Of a stretch of DNA of 42,356 nucleotides, positions 1 to 8,615 are shown in pieces (the stretch's first letter is position 1; the number at the start of each line of letters is the position of its first letter). The stretch is from Streptomyces sp. JJ36 (GTDB lineage Bacteria > Actinomycetota > Actinomycetes > Streptomycetales > Streptomycetaceae): NCBI RefSeq assembly GCF_021696945.1, contig NZ_JACYHE010000051.1:1-42356 (forward strand), in the 5' to 3' direction. Both the position numbers and the translations under genes were made by a program. The notes beneath the pieces are model-generated. The model saw nothing but the letters and a program-made list of their open reading frames with translations. It did no database searches and was not told the origin of the DNA.

Positions 1-57
1 CCGGCGGCGGCCCCGGCGGTCCCGGCGGTCCCGGCGGTCCCGGCGGTTCCGGTGTGA
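1..57 (+). CDS. C-terminal end of an upstream gene (partial)
   Basis: Reading from base 1 gives an open frame ending in TGA at 55-57. It encodes a low-complexity Pro/Ala/Val tail in which Pro-Ala-Val recurs, made from a 9-bp tandem repeat. The stop overlaps the GTG start of the next gene as GTGA, the usual translational coupling in this genome. Only about 18 residues are visible, so no function can be read. By position it could be the partner of the GTPase that follows, since large actinobacterial GTPases are often encoded in pairs; that is inference. Confidence 0.5.
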   Translation, partial: PAAAPAVPAVPAVPAVPV

Positions 58-2945
58 CCGGTCGGCCGTACGACCCGGCGTGGCCGCCCGCGCCGGACGG
101 CGCCGGCGCGGCGCGGCCCGCCCAGGAGTTCCGGCCGGAGAGGCCGGCGGAGGGTACGGACGGCGAGGGCGCCGAGCCCGCGGCGAGTGCTGCCGCGGCC
201 CGTCCGGCCTGGGACGACGGCCTGATCGCGCGCCGCGCGCCGTACGCGGGGCGGGAACGGCCGGGCGGCGCGCCCGGCGACCCGGATGCCCCGGACGGGG
301 GAGCGGCCCCCGGAGCGGGGGACGGCACCGGTGACGCGCCGGGCTCCGGAGGCGCCCCCGCCGCAGTGCCGGACGGAGGTGTGCGTACCCCGGCGGCGGG
401 ATCGGCGCCCGAGGAGAGCGGCGCGGCCCCCGCTGCCTTCACGGAACCCACGGAACCCCGGCAGCCCACGGCCGCCACGGCTGCGGTGGCTCCCGCACCT
501 CCCGGGGCGCCCGCGGCCCCTGCCGCACCGGCCGGGAACGGGCCGGCCGCGGGAGGAGGACCGGAGTCCCGCGACGCGAGCCGGGGCGGCCCCCTCGGCC
601 CCCGGGGGGCGGTCGGCGTGTCGGAGCCGTCCCGCGGGGACCGTACGGACCGTCGGGGCTCCGGCCCCACCGTCCGGGAGCGGGGGCCCGACGCGGTCCC
701 GTCCACCGGGGCGGCGTCGCGGCCGCGACCCGAGCCCGTACGCCCGGAAGACGCGCCCCACGCCCGCTCCGCGCGCCCCGAGCCGGCGCATCCGGACCCG
801 GCGCACCAGGGCAGCGCACCCCGGGATCCGGCGCTCGCCGCTCCGCCGTCGGCACCCCGGGACGTGCGTTCCGCCGATGCCGCGCCCGCGCACGCCGGCG
901 CGCCCGGAGAAACGCCCGCGCTGCTGGGTGCACCGGTCCGCCCGGCGCCCGCGCGGCCCGCTCCCCGGCACGGCCGGGGAGCGGCGCCGGAGGCGCCCCG
1001 CACGGTCGTCGACGGCACCCTGCGGCGCCGGCTGGGCGCACTGCGAGAACTCATCGGGCTGTCCCGGACACGGCTGGACGGCGCCGTGCTCGCGGAGGCC
1101 GGCCGGGTGCTGGACGAGGCCGGCGCCCGGGCGCAGCTCTCCGGGGCGTACACCACCGTCGCCATCGCGGGCGCGACCGGCGGCGGCAAGTCCACGCTGT
1201 TCAACGCGCTGGCCGGGCGGGCCCTCTCCGAGGTGGGCCTGCGGCGCCCGACCACCGCGGAGCCCGTCGCCTGCACGTGGGAGGCCGAGCGGGAGGGCGG
1301 AGCGGACGGTCTGCTCGACCGGCTGGGCGTCCCCCCGGCGACCCGGCGCCGGGTCAAGGACGCCGAGCTGCACGGGCTGGTGCTGATCGACCTGCCCGAC
1401 CACGACTCCGTCGAGCCCGGTCACCGCGAGCAGGTGGACCGGCTGCTGCGCCTGGTGGACGCGGTGGTGTGGGTGGTGGACCCGGAGAAGTACGCCGACG
1501 CGATGCTGCACGAACGCTATCTGCGGCCGATGGCGCGGCACGCCGAGGTGACCTTCGTGGTGCTCAACCAGGTCGACCGGCTGCCCGGCGAGGCCGCCGA
1601 CGCCGTGCTGCACGACCTGCGGCGGCTGCTGGACGAGGACGGCGTGGCGCTCGGCGAACACGGGGAGCCGGGTGCGGAGGTGATGGCCCTCTCGGCGCTG
1701 ACCGGGGAGGGGGTGCCGGAGCTGCGGCAGGACCTGGCCGCCTTCGTCGCCGCCCGGCAGGCCGCGGCGCGGCGGCTGACCGCGGACCTGGACGGGGCGA
1801 CGGAAAGGCTCCGGCCCGTCTACGCCGATCCCGCGCTGCCCCGGCCGGCCGGTCTGACCGAGCAGGACCGCGAGGAGTTCGAGGACCGGCTGGCCGCGGC
1901 GGTCGGCGCCGCGGCCGCCGGGCAGTCCGCGGAACGGGCCTGGCTGCGCCATGCGGAACGGGCCTGTGGCACACCCTGGTCGCAGCTGGTCCGCTGGGTG
2001 GACACCCGCCGGCAGCGGGCCGGGGAGCAGCGGTCCGGCGGCGCCGTCCCGGGCCCGGACTCCGCGACGGCGGGTGAGGGCCCCGCGGGCGGGCCGGGCG
2101 CGGTTCCGCCGGCCGGCGGCGGGGACCCGGCGGTTTCCGGGGCGGAGCCCTCCGCCCGGTCTGCCGGGCGGGACGCCGGGGCGCCCCCCGCAGGGCCGTT
2201 CGTACGGTCGGCCCCCGACGCGGCGCACGCCGGGACGCCCGGCGGGACGGGGCGGGGTCACGCCGCGGACCCCGGGGCGCTCGACGCTGCGCACGACCCG
2301 GCGCGGGTGGCCCGTCCACTGCTGGCGCAGGCCGTCCGGGACCTGTCCGACCGTGCGGTCCGCGGACTTCCGGAGGCCTGGCGGGAGACCGTGCGGGCGG
2401 CGGCCCGGCGGGGCGCGGAGGGACTGCCGGAGGCGCTGGACCGGGTCGTCGGGGACGCGTGGGGCGGCCCCGGCGCCGTACCGGGTGACGGCCCGCCGGG
2501 TGGCGGCGCGCCGGGGGACGCGCCCAGGGCCGTGCGGGGGGACGTGCGGGGGGACGTGCCGGGGGAGGGGACGCGCCCCGCACGGCTGCCGCGACCCGCC
2601 TGGTGGGTGGCGGCGACGGCGGCGCAGGGACTGCTGATGGCCTTGCAGGTGCTCGGGCTGGTGCTGCTGACCGGAGCGGTCCTCGGAGCGTACGGCGGGG
2701 GACTGTGGGGGCCGGTGTTCCTGCTGCTGGGCGGTGCCGTGGCCGGGCCGCTGCTGGCCGCGCTCTGCCGGGCCGCGGCACGGGGGCCGGCCCGGGCGTT
2801 CGGGCGGGAGGAGGAGCGGCGGCTCCGCCGGCTGGCGGCCGCCTGCGGGCGTACCCGGGTCCTGGAACCGGTGGCCGCGGAGCTGTTGCGCTACCGGGAG
2901 GTGCGGGAGCAGTACGTCATCGCCGCCGGGGACGCCGAGCTCTGA
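54..2945 (+). CDS. Large membrane-anchored GTPase (YfjP/dynamin-like superfamily)
   Basis: 963 residues starting at a GTG that overlaps the previous stop. Residues 1 to about 320 are a disordered Pro/Ala/Gly/Arg-rich region. The GTPase core follows: P-loop GATGGGKST near residue 371, a G3-like LIDLPDHDS near 444 (DLPD in place of the usual DxxG), G4 NQVD near 504, and a SALTG G5-like motif near 547. A second low-complexity stretch lies at about 660-760. Two hydrophobic segments occur near 850-915, followed by an Arg-rich helical tail. The order (GTPase, helical part, C-terminal membrane hairpin) suggests a GTP-driven protein on the inner face of the membrane, distantly like dynamins and YfjP/Era GTPases. 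The cellular role is unknown. Fold confidence is high, function low. Confidence 0.85.
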   Translation: MTGRPYDPAWPPAPDGAGAARPAQEFRPERPAEGTDGEGAEPAASAAAARPAWDDGLIARRAPYAGRERPGGAPGDPDAPDGGAAPGAGDGTGDAPGSGGAPAAVPDGGVRTPAAGSAPEESGAAPAAFTEPTEPRQPTAATAAVAPAPPGAPAAPAAPAGNGPAAGGGPESRDASRGGPLGPRGAVGVSEPSRGDRTDRRGSGPTVRERGPDAVPSTGAASRPRPEPVRPEDAPHARSARPEPAHPDPAHQGSAPRDPALAAPPSAPRDVRSADAAPAHAGAPGETPALLGAPVRPAPARPAPRHGRGAAPEAPRTVVDGTLRRRLGALRELIGLSRTRLDGAVLAEAGRVLDEAGARAQLSGAYTTVAIAGATGGGKSTLFNALAGRALSEVGLRRPTTAEPVACTWEAEREGGADGLLDRLGVPPATRRRVKDAELHGLVLIDLPDHDSVEPGHREQVDRLLRLVDAVVWVVDPEKYADAMLHERYLRPMARHAEVTFVVLNQVDRLPGEAADAVLHDLRRLLDEDGVALGEHGEPGAEVMALSALTGEGVPELRQDLAAFVAARQAAARRLTADLDGATERLRPVYADPALPRPAGLTEQDREEFEDRLAAAVGAAAAGQSAERAWLRHAERACGTPWSQLVRWVDTRRQRAGEQRSGGAVPGPDSATAGEGPAGGPGAVPPAGGGDPAVSGAEPSARSAGRDAGAPPAGPFVRSAPDAAHAGTPGGTGRGHAADPGALDAAHDPARVARPLLAQAVRDLSDRAVRGLPEAWRETVRAAARRGAEGLPEALDRVVGDAWGGPGAVPGDGPPGGGAPGDAPRAVRGDVRGDVPGEGTRPARLPRPAWWVAATAAQGLLMALQVLGLVLLTGAVLGAYGGGLWGPVFLLLGGAVAGPLLAALCRAAARGPARAFGREEERRLRRLAAACGRTRVLEPVAAELLRYREVREQYVIAAGDAEL

Positions 2946-3015
2946 CGGGCGGTCGCAGCCAGGCGGCCCGGCTCCCGGAAGCCCTGGTGGCACGCACCCC
3001 GGAAGCCGGATGCGC

Positions 3016-3043
3016 CCGGGGCCGGTAGACCGGTAGGCCCCGG
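3016..3043 (+). terminator. Hairpin downstream of the GTPase gene
   Basis: Perfect 8-bp arms (3016-3023 and 3036-3043, CCGGGGCC/GGCCCCGG) enclose a 12-base loop that can itself pair. It starts about 70 bases after the GTPase stop. No U-tract follows, as is common for terminators in high-GC actinomycetes. Termination is inferred from position. Confidence 0.4.
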
Positions 3044-3081
3044 TCTCCTGTCCCTGACCCACGGTGCGAAGTAGCGCGTGA

Positions 3082-3185
3082 TCACGTACTCGCTGCCATG
3101 GCGGCCTGCTCGTCGTGGTCGCGCAGCGTCTGCATGACGGTGGCCGGTGAGGGCCGCTGACGCTTCTTCAGCCGTCGCCGACAAT
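3082..3185 (-). pseudogene. Possible decayed gene tail in the 2946-3315 gap
   Basis: The 370-base gap after the GTPase holds no intact gene. On the minus strand a short frame ends at a TGA at 3082-3084 and reads RRLKKRQRPSP, then MQTLRDHDEQAAM. This looks like a real helical C-terminus rather than GC-driven shadow translation, but there is no start and no recognisable family. It may be a leftover of a lost gene, in keeping with the other remnants at 3.7-4.0 kb. Confidence 0.2.
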
Positions 3186-3315
3186 TCCCGGGGCGCGAAC
3201 CCGGCGCCGCCGGCCCGCTCGGGTGCACCGCGTCAACGCCATCCGGCTTCCGTGTCGATTCTGTCCGTGTTGCTGCGTGGGACGTCGGGGTCCCGGACGA
3301 CTGCCCGGCCTCCGC

Positions 3316-3669
3316 TCAGCTCCTCCGCTCACTCAGAACGCAGAACTCGTTGCCCTCCGGGTCGAGGAGGGTCACCCAGTGCTGCTCGTCCCGCACGGTG
3401 TCAGCGCGCTTGGCACCGAGGGAGAGGAGCCGGGCGACCTCGGCCTCCTGGTCGTCGGGGCGGAAGTCGGGGTGGAGCCGGTTCTTCGACGTCTTGCCCT
3501 CGGGGACGGGCACGAAGAGCAGCCCTGGCATCTGGTCCGGCTCAGGCCGGATCTCGATGATCTCCTCGGATTCGTCGACCACTACCCAGCCGAGAGCCTC
3601 GGCCCACCAGCGCCCGAGAGCGACGGGGTCGGCGGAGTCGACGATGATCTGTTCCCATTCCAGTGCCAT
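3316..3669 (-). CDS. VOC family protein (glyoxalase/bleomycin-resistance fold)
   Basis: 117 residues from the ATG at 3669. The frame stays open further upstream, but that extension reads as non-protein sequence, so the internal start beginning MALEWEQIIVDSAD was chosen. The pattern is a single VOC/glyoxalase-like domain: an N-terminal strand with VDSADPVALGRWWAEALGW, then RLHPDFRPDD, and the terminal VTLLDPEGNEFCVL hallmark. Members of this subgroup are small metal-binding or resistance-type proteins of mostly unknown substrate; the reaction cannot be assigned here. The gene stands alone between two stretches without intact genes. Confidence 0.85.
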   Translation of the reverse strand: MALEWEQIIVDSADPVALGRWWAEALGWVVVDESEEIIEIRPEPDQMPGLLFVPVPEGKTSKNRLHPDFRPDDQEAEVARLLSLGAKRADTVRDEQHWVTLLDPEGNEFCVLSERRS

Positions 3670-3773
3670 GGGCCTGAGCATAGCCAGGACCGGCGGCCCA
3701 CCTACGAGGGGCGGGCTGTGGGCATCAACAGCATCCTTCCACGATCGTGCGGGCCGCTCCCGGCGCCCCTGGC

Positions 3774-4030
3774 TCATATCAACGACCAGGCCGGCAAGCG
3801 GCCAGCACCCAGGTCGCCCAGGCACTCAACGGTCTGCCCGCAGAAAACCCGGTCCGCCCGGGCCCGAGCGGCCGCCACGATCCGTTCGATGCGGCCCGTA
3901 GGCTCGACACGTTCGCAGCGGCGCTGCACGAACAGGGCCTCGCGCAGCCGGTCTTCCACCCACTGGACCGGAACGGACCTCCTCGGCAAGCCAGGCCGTC
4001 AGCTGCACTTCGTCCGCACGGGTCGCCGGC
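3774..4030 (-). pseudogene. Remnant of a Tn3-family transposase (DUF4158 region)
   Basis: The minus strand carries, across one frameshift near 3985, first VQLTAWLAEEV and then VEDRLREALF, GRIERIVAAARARAD and FCGQTVECLGDL. This pattern resembles the N-terminal DUF4158 part of Tn3-family transposases. Only about 80 residues survive, with neither the catalytic DDE part nor a start. I saw no terminal inverted repeats around it. The rest of 3670-4407 has no convincing gene on either strand. The family call rests on motif memory, not a search. Confidence 0.45.
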
Positions 4031-4407
4031 CGTCAGAGACGGGAGACCCGGGCCCGGTCGCCGTGGTTCCCGGGCGCCGGGCAGTCCGCGGGCCCGCACG
4101 TCCGGGACCACAGGCCGGCAAGCCCGGGGCCGGAAGTCCGGAGCCGGGAGGCGGCGCGGGGCCGGGGGCCCCCGCGCAGCCGCGGGCTCCGGTGGCGGGG
4201 GACCGTGCCCCGGGAGTCCGCCCCCGACGTGCAGGAGCACGTGAGCACCCCTTGCGGGTGACCGAGTTGTCCCCAACCGCGGGGCTGTCCACAGGCCCCG
4301 GCGAGCGGGCGCCGGTTCGTGCACGATGGCTTCCGGGCGGTGCCGCAGGCGGCGCCGCCGGCCGCGGAGAAGGTCCGCGGCTCCACGACCTCACGGGGGA
4401 GCGTCCC
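4031..4407. other. Gene-free stretch before the SSB gene
   Basis: About 380 bases with no frame that reads like protein on either strand. All long frames here are GC-driven shadows. The SSB promoter is presumably within it, but I see no clear -35/-10 pair. A Shine-Dalgarno-like GGGGGAG lies at the right edge, just before the ATG at 4408. Confidence 0.4.
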
Positions 4408-4863
4408 ATGCACGAGACCCAGACGACCGTCGTCGGCAACGTGGCGACACCGGTGGACTTCCGGACGACCGAGGCGGGCGTGCCCGCAGCCCGGTTCCGG
4501 CTGGCGAGCACGGTCCGCCGGTTCGACCGCGAGCGCGAGGCGTGGCACGACGCCTACACCAGCTTCTACACCGTGTGGGCTTGGCGCAGCCTCGCCGTCA
4601 ACCTCTCCTCCTCCGTCTCCCTCGGCGAACCGCTCGTGGTGCACGGCCGGTTGCGCATCCGCGAGGACGAGCGGGACGGGCGGCGGGTCTTCTCGGCAGA
4701 GCTGTACGCCTCTGCCGTCGGTCACGATCTGGCGCGCGGCACCTCGGCGTTCGCCCGGACGGGTGCGAAGCCGGAGACCGCGGCACCCGGCCCCGCACCG
4801 CCATACTGGGGCGGCCATGGGGGAGTTGGCGTGCCTGCCGGAACCGCCGGGCCGGCGTCGTGA
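4408..4863 (+). CDS. Single-stranded DNA-binding protein, short paralogue
   Basis: 151 residues starting at an ATG about 6 bases after GGGGGAG. The frame stays open far upstream, but only from here does it read as protein. Residues 1-110 form an SSB OB-fold: MHETQTTVVGNVATPVDFR, then PAARFRLASTVRRFD, FYTVWAWRSLAVNLSSS and PLVVHGRLRIREDE, the typical order of strands and DNA-stacking aromatics. The C-terminus is Pro/Gly-rich, ends GTAGPAS, and lacks the acidic DDDIPF-type tip through which housekeeping SSBs recruit partners. It is therefore more likely the second, development-associated SSB found in streptomycetes than the essential one; that inference rests on the missing tail. Confidence 0.9.
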   Translation: MHETQTTVVGNVATPVDFRTTEAGVPAARFRLASTVRRFDREREAWHDAYTSFYTVWAWRSLAVNLSSSVSLGEPLVVHGRLRIREDERDGRRVFSAELYASAVGHDLARGTSAFARTGAKPETAAPGPAPPYWGGHGGVGVPAGTAGPAS

Positions 4864-5050
4864 TCGTCCCGGTCCGCCGGATTCCCGGATAACGATTGCG
4901 AGTCGGTACGCGTAAGCGGCCGGATTCCTGGGGACCGTGGTGCACTTGGTCTCTACGATCCCTCTGGTACTCACGGGGGCACCAGATACTTGTTCGGCGG
5001 GGCGGCGTCGGCTCCCGACCCAGCACCGTCCCGCCCCAGAGGGGAAGAGC

Positions 5051-6490
5051 ATGACTTCTGTACGCAGACGGGCCGTTTCCCGGCTCGCCGCCGCGGTGCT
5101 GGCCCCGGGTCTGCTCGCGGCCGGGGCGATAGCCGGTGCGGCCCCCGCGGCCGCCGACGACCAGCCGGGACAGCCGGGCGGTGCGACCGCCACCCTCGAC
5201 GGGCTGAAGACCTTCGACAAGGCCGTCATTCACTCCGACGGGGGTGACAAGCGGGTGGGCGCCGGTCTGTTCGAAATGACCGTCGACGGCGGCGGCACCC
5301 TGCAGACCTACTGCATCGACATCGCGAACCCGACCACGGACAAGGCCCGCTACGGCGAGGTCTCCTGGGACGAGTCGTCGCTCAACGACAACAAGGACGC
5401 CGGGAAGATCCTCTGGATCCTCCAGAACTCCTACCCGCAGGTCAACGACCTCAACACGCTGGCCGACGCCGCCAAGCTCGGCGACGGCGAGAAGCTGACC
5501 GCGCAGACCGCCGCGGCAGGCACCCAGGTCGCGATCTGGCGCTTCTCCGACCACGCCGACGTGGAGGCCGTGGACCCGGCCGCCGAGAAGCTGGCCGACT
5601 ACCTGGAGCAGAAGGCCGAGGACGTCCCCGAGCCCACGGCCTCGCTGACCCTGGACCCGCAGGCCGTCTCCGGCAAGGCCGGCGAGCGCCTCGGCCCGGT
5701 CACCGTCGGCACCAACGCCCCGTCGGTGACGGTCGGCGCCCTCACCGGCGCGAGCGCCTCCGGCGTGCAGGTCGTCGACAAGGACGGCAACAAGCTCACC
5801 AGCACCACCGACGGCGGCGAGCTGTACTTCGACGTGCCGAAGGGCACCGAGCCGGGCAGCGCCGCGCTGACCCTGAAGGCCAGCACCAAGGTGCCGGTCG
5901 GCCGCGCCTTCACCAGCCTCGGCGGCCACAAGAGCCAGACCCAGATCCTGGCCGGCTCCAGCCAGTCGACGGTCTCCGCGACCGCCACCGCCACCTGGGC
6001 GGACGGCGGCCCGATCGCGGCCGTCACCGCGGAGAAGGAGTGCACCGCGGGCGGCGTGAAGGTCACCGTCACCAACAACGGCGACGCGCCCTTCGAGTTC
6101 ACCCTCGCCGGTGAGAAGAAGACCGTTCCGGCGATGGAGTCCACCGAGGTGACGGTGCCGGTCGAGGAGGACCAGCGCTACAACATCACCATCACCGGTC
6201 CGGACGGCTTCGAGAAGACCATCTCCGGCGTCCTGGACTGCGAGACCGCCGGCACCGGCGGCGGCGAGGACGAGGGCACCACCCCGCAGACCGGCTCGGA
6301 CGGCGGCTCCGGTGAGGACCAGCCCGCCGAGGAGCAGGACGAGAGCGACACCGACCTGGCCGCGACCGGCAGCAGCAGCAACACCCCGCTGATCGTCGGC
6401 ATCGCCCTCGCGCTGGTCGTGCTCGGCGGCGTGGCCATGGTCATCGTGCGGAAGCGCAAGCCCGCCACGGCGTCCGGCAGCGACGACTGA
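5051..6490 (+). CDS. LAXTG-anchored surface protein with thioester (TED/TQXA) domain
   Basis: 479 residues; ATG preceded by GAGGGGAAG. A signal peptide covers about residues 1-36 (Arg-rich start, Ala/Leu core, Ala-Ala-Ala-Asp cleavage region). The thioester domain follows: Cys88 in TYCID and Gln159 in GTQVAIWRFSD are the expected partners of an internal Cys-Gln thioester, as in Gram-positive adhesins that bind host or surface amines covalently. A beta-rich domain (about 195-310) and a second one (about 325-400) come next, then an acidic Gly/Glu linker. The end carries LAATG at 436-440, a hydrophobic segment (about 446-468) and a basic tail, matching the substrate pattern of class E sortases. 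The product should be exported and linked to peptidoglycan. The ligand is unknown. Confidence 0.9.
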   Translation: MTSVRRRAVSRLAAAVLAPGLLAAGAIAGAAPAAADDQPGQPGGATATLDGLKTFDKAVIHSDGGDKRVGAGLFEMTVDGGGTLQTYCIDIANPTTDKARYGEVSWDESSLNDNKDAGKILWILQNSYPQVNDLNTLADAAKLGDGEKLTAQTAAAGTQVAIWRFSDHADVEAVDPAAEKLADYLEQKAEDVPEPTASLTLDPQAVSGKAGERLGPVTVGTNAPSVTVGALTGASASGVQVVDKDGNKLTSTTDGGELYFDVPKGTEPGSAALTLKASTKVPVGRAFTSLGGHKSQTQILAGSSQSTVSATATATWADGGPIAAVTAEKECTAGGVKVTVTNNGDAPFEFTLAGEKKTVPAMESTEVTVPVEEDQRYNITITGPDGFEKTISGVLDCETAGTGGGEDEGTTPQTGSDGGSGEDQPAEEQDESDTDLAATGSSSNTPLIVGIALALVVLGGVAMVIVRKRKPATASGSDD

Positions 6491-6587
6491 CGGCCGAGGA
6501 CGTACGGAACGGACCCGCACCGGTTCCCCGGCGACGGTGACCCGCCCGCCTCGCGGCGGATGGTCACCGGACGGTGACCGGCGGTGA

Positions 6588-6615
6588 CGGGGCGGCCCCT
6601 GGGCGGGCCGCCCCG
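6588..6615 (+). terminator. Rho-independent-like terminator after the surface-protein gene
   Basis: Perfect 11-bp arms (6588-6598 and 6605-6615) with a 6-base loop, followed by TTTC. It sits about 100 bases downstream of the surface-protein stop and well before ettA, so it should separate the two transcripts. A weaker inverted repeat (GGTCACC/GGTGACC) precedes it at 6562-6579. Confidence 0.65.
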
Positions 6616-6857
6616 TTTCGGTGTCCGAGGGGATGTGCGGCAAGATGGGGTGCGTATGCCCCTACGCGGCCCGGCTGCGCACGGACCCGCGGCACCCGCC
6701 GCGCCCGGATCCCGCGGCCGGACCGCGGGCGGCAGACCCCGCGGCACGCCGGCGGACCGACCGCGGCACCCGCCGCACAGCGACCCCGCGGCGCAAGCCG
6801 CAGCCAGACCAGCGGCATGAGCCGCGCCAGAACCTACAGACTGCCGGACGGTTTCTC
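6616..6857 (+). promoter_or_regulatory. GC-rich leader region upstream of ettA
   Basis: About 240 bases between the terminator and the ettA TTG. No gene is visible. A 15-base sequence (CGCGGCACCCGCCGC) occurs twice, at 6688-6702 and 6762-6776, within a quasi-periodic run of CCGCGG-type words that can form several alternative hairpins. It could be an ordered 5' leader or merely low-complexity GC sequence. No consensus promoter could be placed. Confidence 0.25.
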
Positions 6858-8522
6858 TTGGCTGAGTACATCTACACCATGCGCAAGGCGCGCAAGGCGC
6901 ACGGCGACAAGGTGATCCTCGACGATGTCACCCTGAGCTTCCTGCCCGGGGCGAAGATCGGTGTCGTGGGCCCGAACGGTGCCGGCAAGTCCACCGTGCT
7001 GAAGATCATGGCGGGCCTCGAGCAGCCGTCCAACGGCGACGCCTTCCTCGCCCCCGGCTACAGCGTGGGCATCCTCCTCCAGGAGCCGCCGCTGGACGAC
7101 TCCAAGACGGTCCTGGAGAACGTGCAGGACGGCGTGGCGAGCGTGAAGCAGAAGCTCGACCGGTTCAACGAGATCGCCGAGCAGATGGCGACCGACTACT
7201 CCGACGCGCTGATGGAGGAGATGGGCAAGCTCCAGGAGGAGCTGGACCACGCGAACGCCTGGGATCTGGACGCCCAGCTCGAGCAGGCCATGGACGCCCT
7301 GGGCTGCCCGCCCGGCGACTGGCCGGTCACCACCCTCTCCGGCGGTGAGCGGCGCCGCGTCGCGCTCTGCAAGCTGCTGCTGGAGCAGCCCGACCTGCTG
7401 CTCCTCGACGAGCCCACCAACCACCTGGACGCCGAGTCGGTGCAGTGGCTGGAGCAGCACCTCGCGAAGTACCAGGGCACCGTCGTGGCCATCACCCACG
7501 ACCGCTACTTCCTGGACAACGTCGCGGAGTGGATCCTGGAGCTGGACCGCGGCCGCGCCCACCCCTACGAGGGCAACTACTCCACCTATCTGGAGAAGAA
7601 GCAGACCCGGCTGAAGGTCGAGGGCCAGAAGGACGCCAAGCGCCAGAAGCGCCTCAAGGAGGAGCTGGACTGGGTCCGCTCCAACGCCAAGGGGCGCCAG
7701 GCGAAGTCCCGTGCGCGCCTGACCCGCTACGAGGAGATGGCGGCCGAGGCCGAGAAGACCCGGAAGCTGGACTTCGAGGAGATCCAGATCCCGCCGGGCC
7801 CGCGCCTGGGCAACGTGGTGGTCGAGGTGGAGAACCTCAGCAAGGCCTTCGGGGACAAGGTCCTCATCGACGACCTGTCCTTCTCCCTGCCGCGCAACGG
7901 CATCGTCGGCGTCATCGGCCCGAACGGCGCGGGCAAGACCACGCTGTTCAAGATGATCCAGGGGCTGGAGGAGCCGGACTCCGGCACCATCAAGGTCGGC
8001 GACACCGTCAAGATCTCCTATGTCGACCAGACCCGGGCCAACATCGACCCGAAGAAGACCCTCTGGGCGGTCGTCTCGGACGAGCTGGACTACATCAACG
8101 TCGGCCAGGTCGAGATGCCCTCCCGTGCCTACGTCTCGGCCTTCGGCTTCAAGGGCCCGGACCAGCAGAAGCCGGCCGGCATCCTCTCCGGCGGCGAGCG
8201 CAACCGGCTGAACCTGGCGCTCACCCTGAAGCAGGGCGGCAACCTGCTGCTCCTCGACGAGCCGACCAACGACCTCGACGTGGAGACCCTCTCCTCCCTG
8301 GAGAACGCGCTGCTCGACTTCCCGGGCTGCGCCGTGGTGGTCTCCCACGACCGCTGGTTCCTGGACCGCATCGCCACCCACATCCTCGCCTACGAGGGCG
8401 ACAGCAAGTGGTTCTGGTTCGAGGGCAACTTCGAGTCGTACGAGAAGAACAAGATCGAGCGGCTGGGCCCGGACGCCGCCCGCCCGCACCGGGCGACGTA
8501 CAAGAAGCTCACCCGCGGCTGA
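6858..8522 (+). CDS. ettA: Energy-dependent translational throttle protein EttA (ABC-F ATPase)
   Basis: 554 residues from a TTG start, giving the family's N-terminus (M)AEYIYTMRKARKAHGDK; the length matches E. coli EttA (555). It has two ABC ATPase domains without membrane segments. Domain 1 has Walker A GPNGAGKST, signature LSGGERRRVALCKLL and Walker B LLLLDEPTNHLD. Domain 2 has Walker A GPNGAGKTT, signature LSGGERNRLNLAL and LLLLDEPTNDLD. The inter-domain linker is highly charged (KKQTRLKVEGQKDAKRQKR), as in ABC-F factors that enter the ribosomal E site. EttA gates the first elongation steps according to the ATP/ADP ratio. No good Shine-Dalgarno precedes the TTG; the start is chosen by homology. 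The thioesterase follows 93 bases later, probably on the same transcript. Confidence 0.95.
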   Translation: MAEYIYTMRKARKAHGDKVILDDVTLSFLPGAKIGVVGPNGAGKSTVLKIMAGLEQPSNGDAFLAPGYSVGILLQEPPLDDSKTVLENVQDGVASVKQKLDRFNEIAEQMATDYSDALMEEMGKLQEELDHANAWDLDAQLEQAMDALGCPPGDWPVTTLSGGERRRVALCKLLLEQPDLLLLDEPTNHLDAESVQWLEQHLAKYQGTVVAITHDRYFLDNVAEWILELDRGRAHPYEGNYSTYLEKKQTRLKVEGQKDAKRQKRLKEELDWVRSNAKGRQAKSRARLTRYEEMAAEAEKTRKLDFEEIQIPPGPRLGNVVVEVENLSKAFGDKVLIDDLSFSLPRNGIVGVIGPNGAGKTTLFKMIQGLEEPDSGTIKVGDTVKISYVDQTRANIDPKKTLWAVVSDELDYINVGQVEMPSRAYVSAFGFKGPDQQKPAGILSGGERNRLNLALTLKQGGNLLLLDEPTNDLDVETLSSLENALLDFPGCAVVVSHDRWFLDRIATHILAYEGDSKWFWFEGNFESYEKNKIERLGPDAARPHRATYKKLTRG

Positions 8523-8615
8523 GCCGCCGGCCGTCCCGGTGGCCCGCCGGGACGGCCTCGCCGCCCGCGGCCACCGGGCCGCCGGGACCCGAACGAGAAG
8601 ACGGACGGACGGAAC

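Noticed and set aside
1564..2781. Minus-strand frame of 405 codons opposite the GTPase
   Set aside because: Pro/Arg/Ala-only composition and no ribosome-binding site.
3078..3085. Extra GTGATCAC palindrome
   Set aside because: Isolated copy in a gene-free remnant; shows the 8-mer can occur by chance, so not reported as a site.
3223..4407. Upstream in-frame extension of the SSB gene
   Set aside because: Crosses the VOC gene antisense and junk sequence; the SSB fold starts exactly at the ATG with a good ribosome site.
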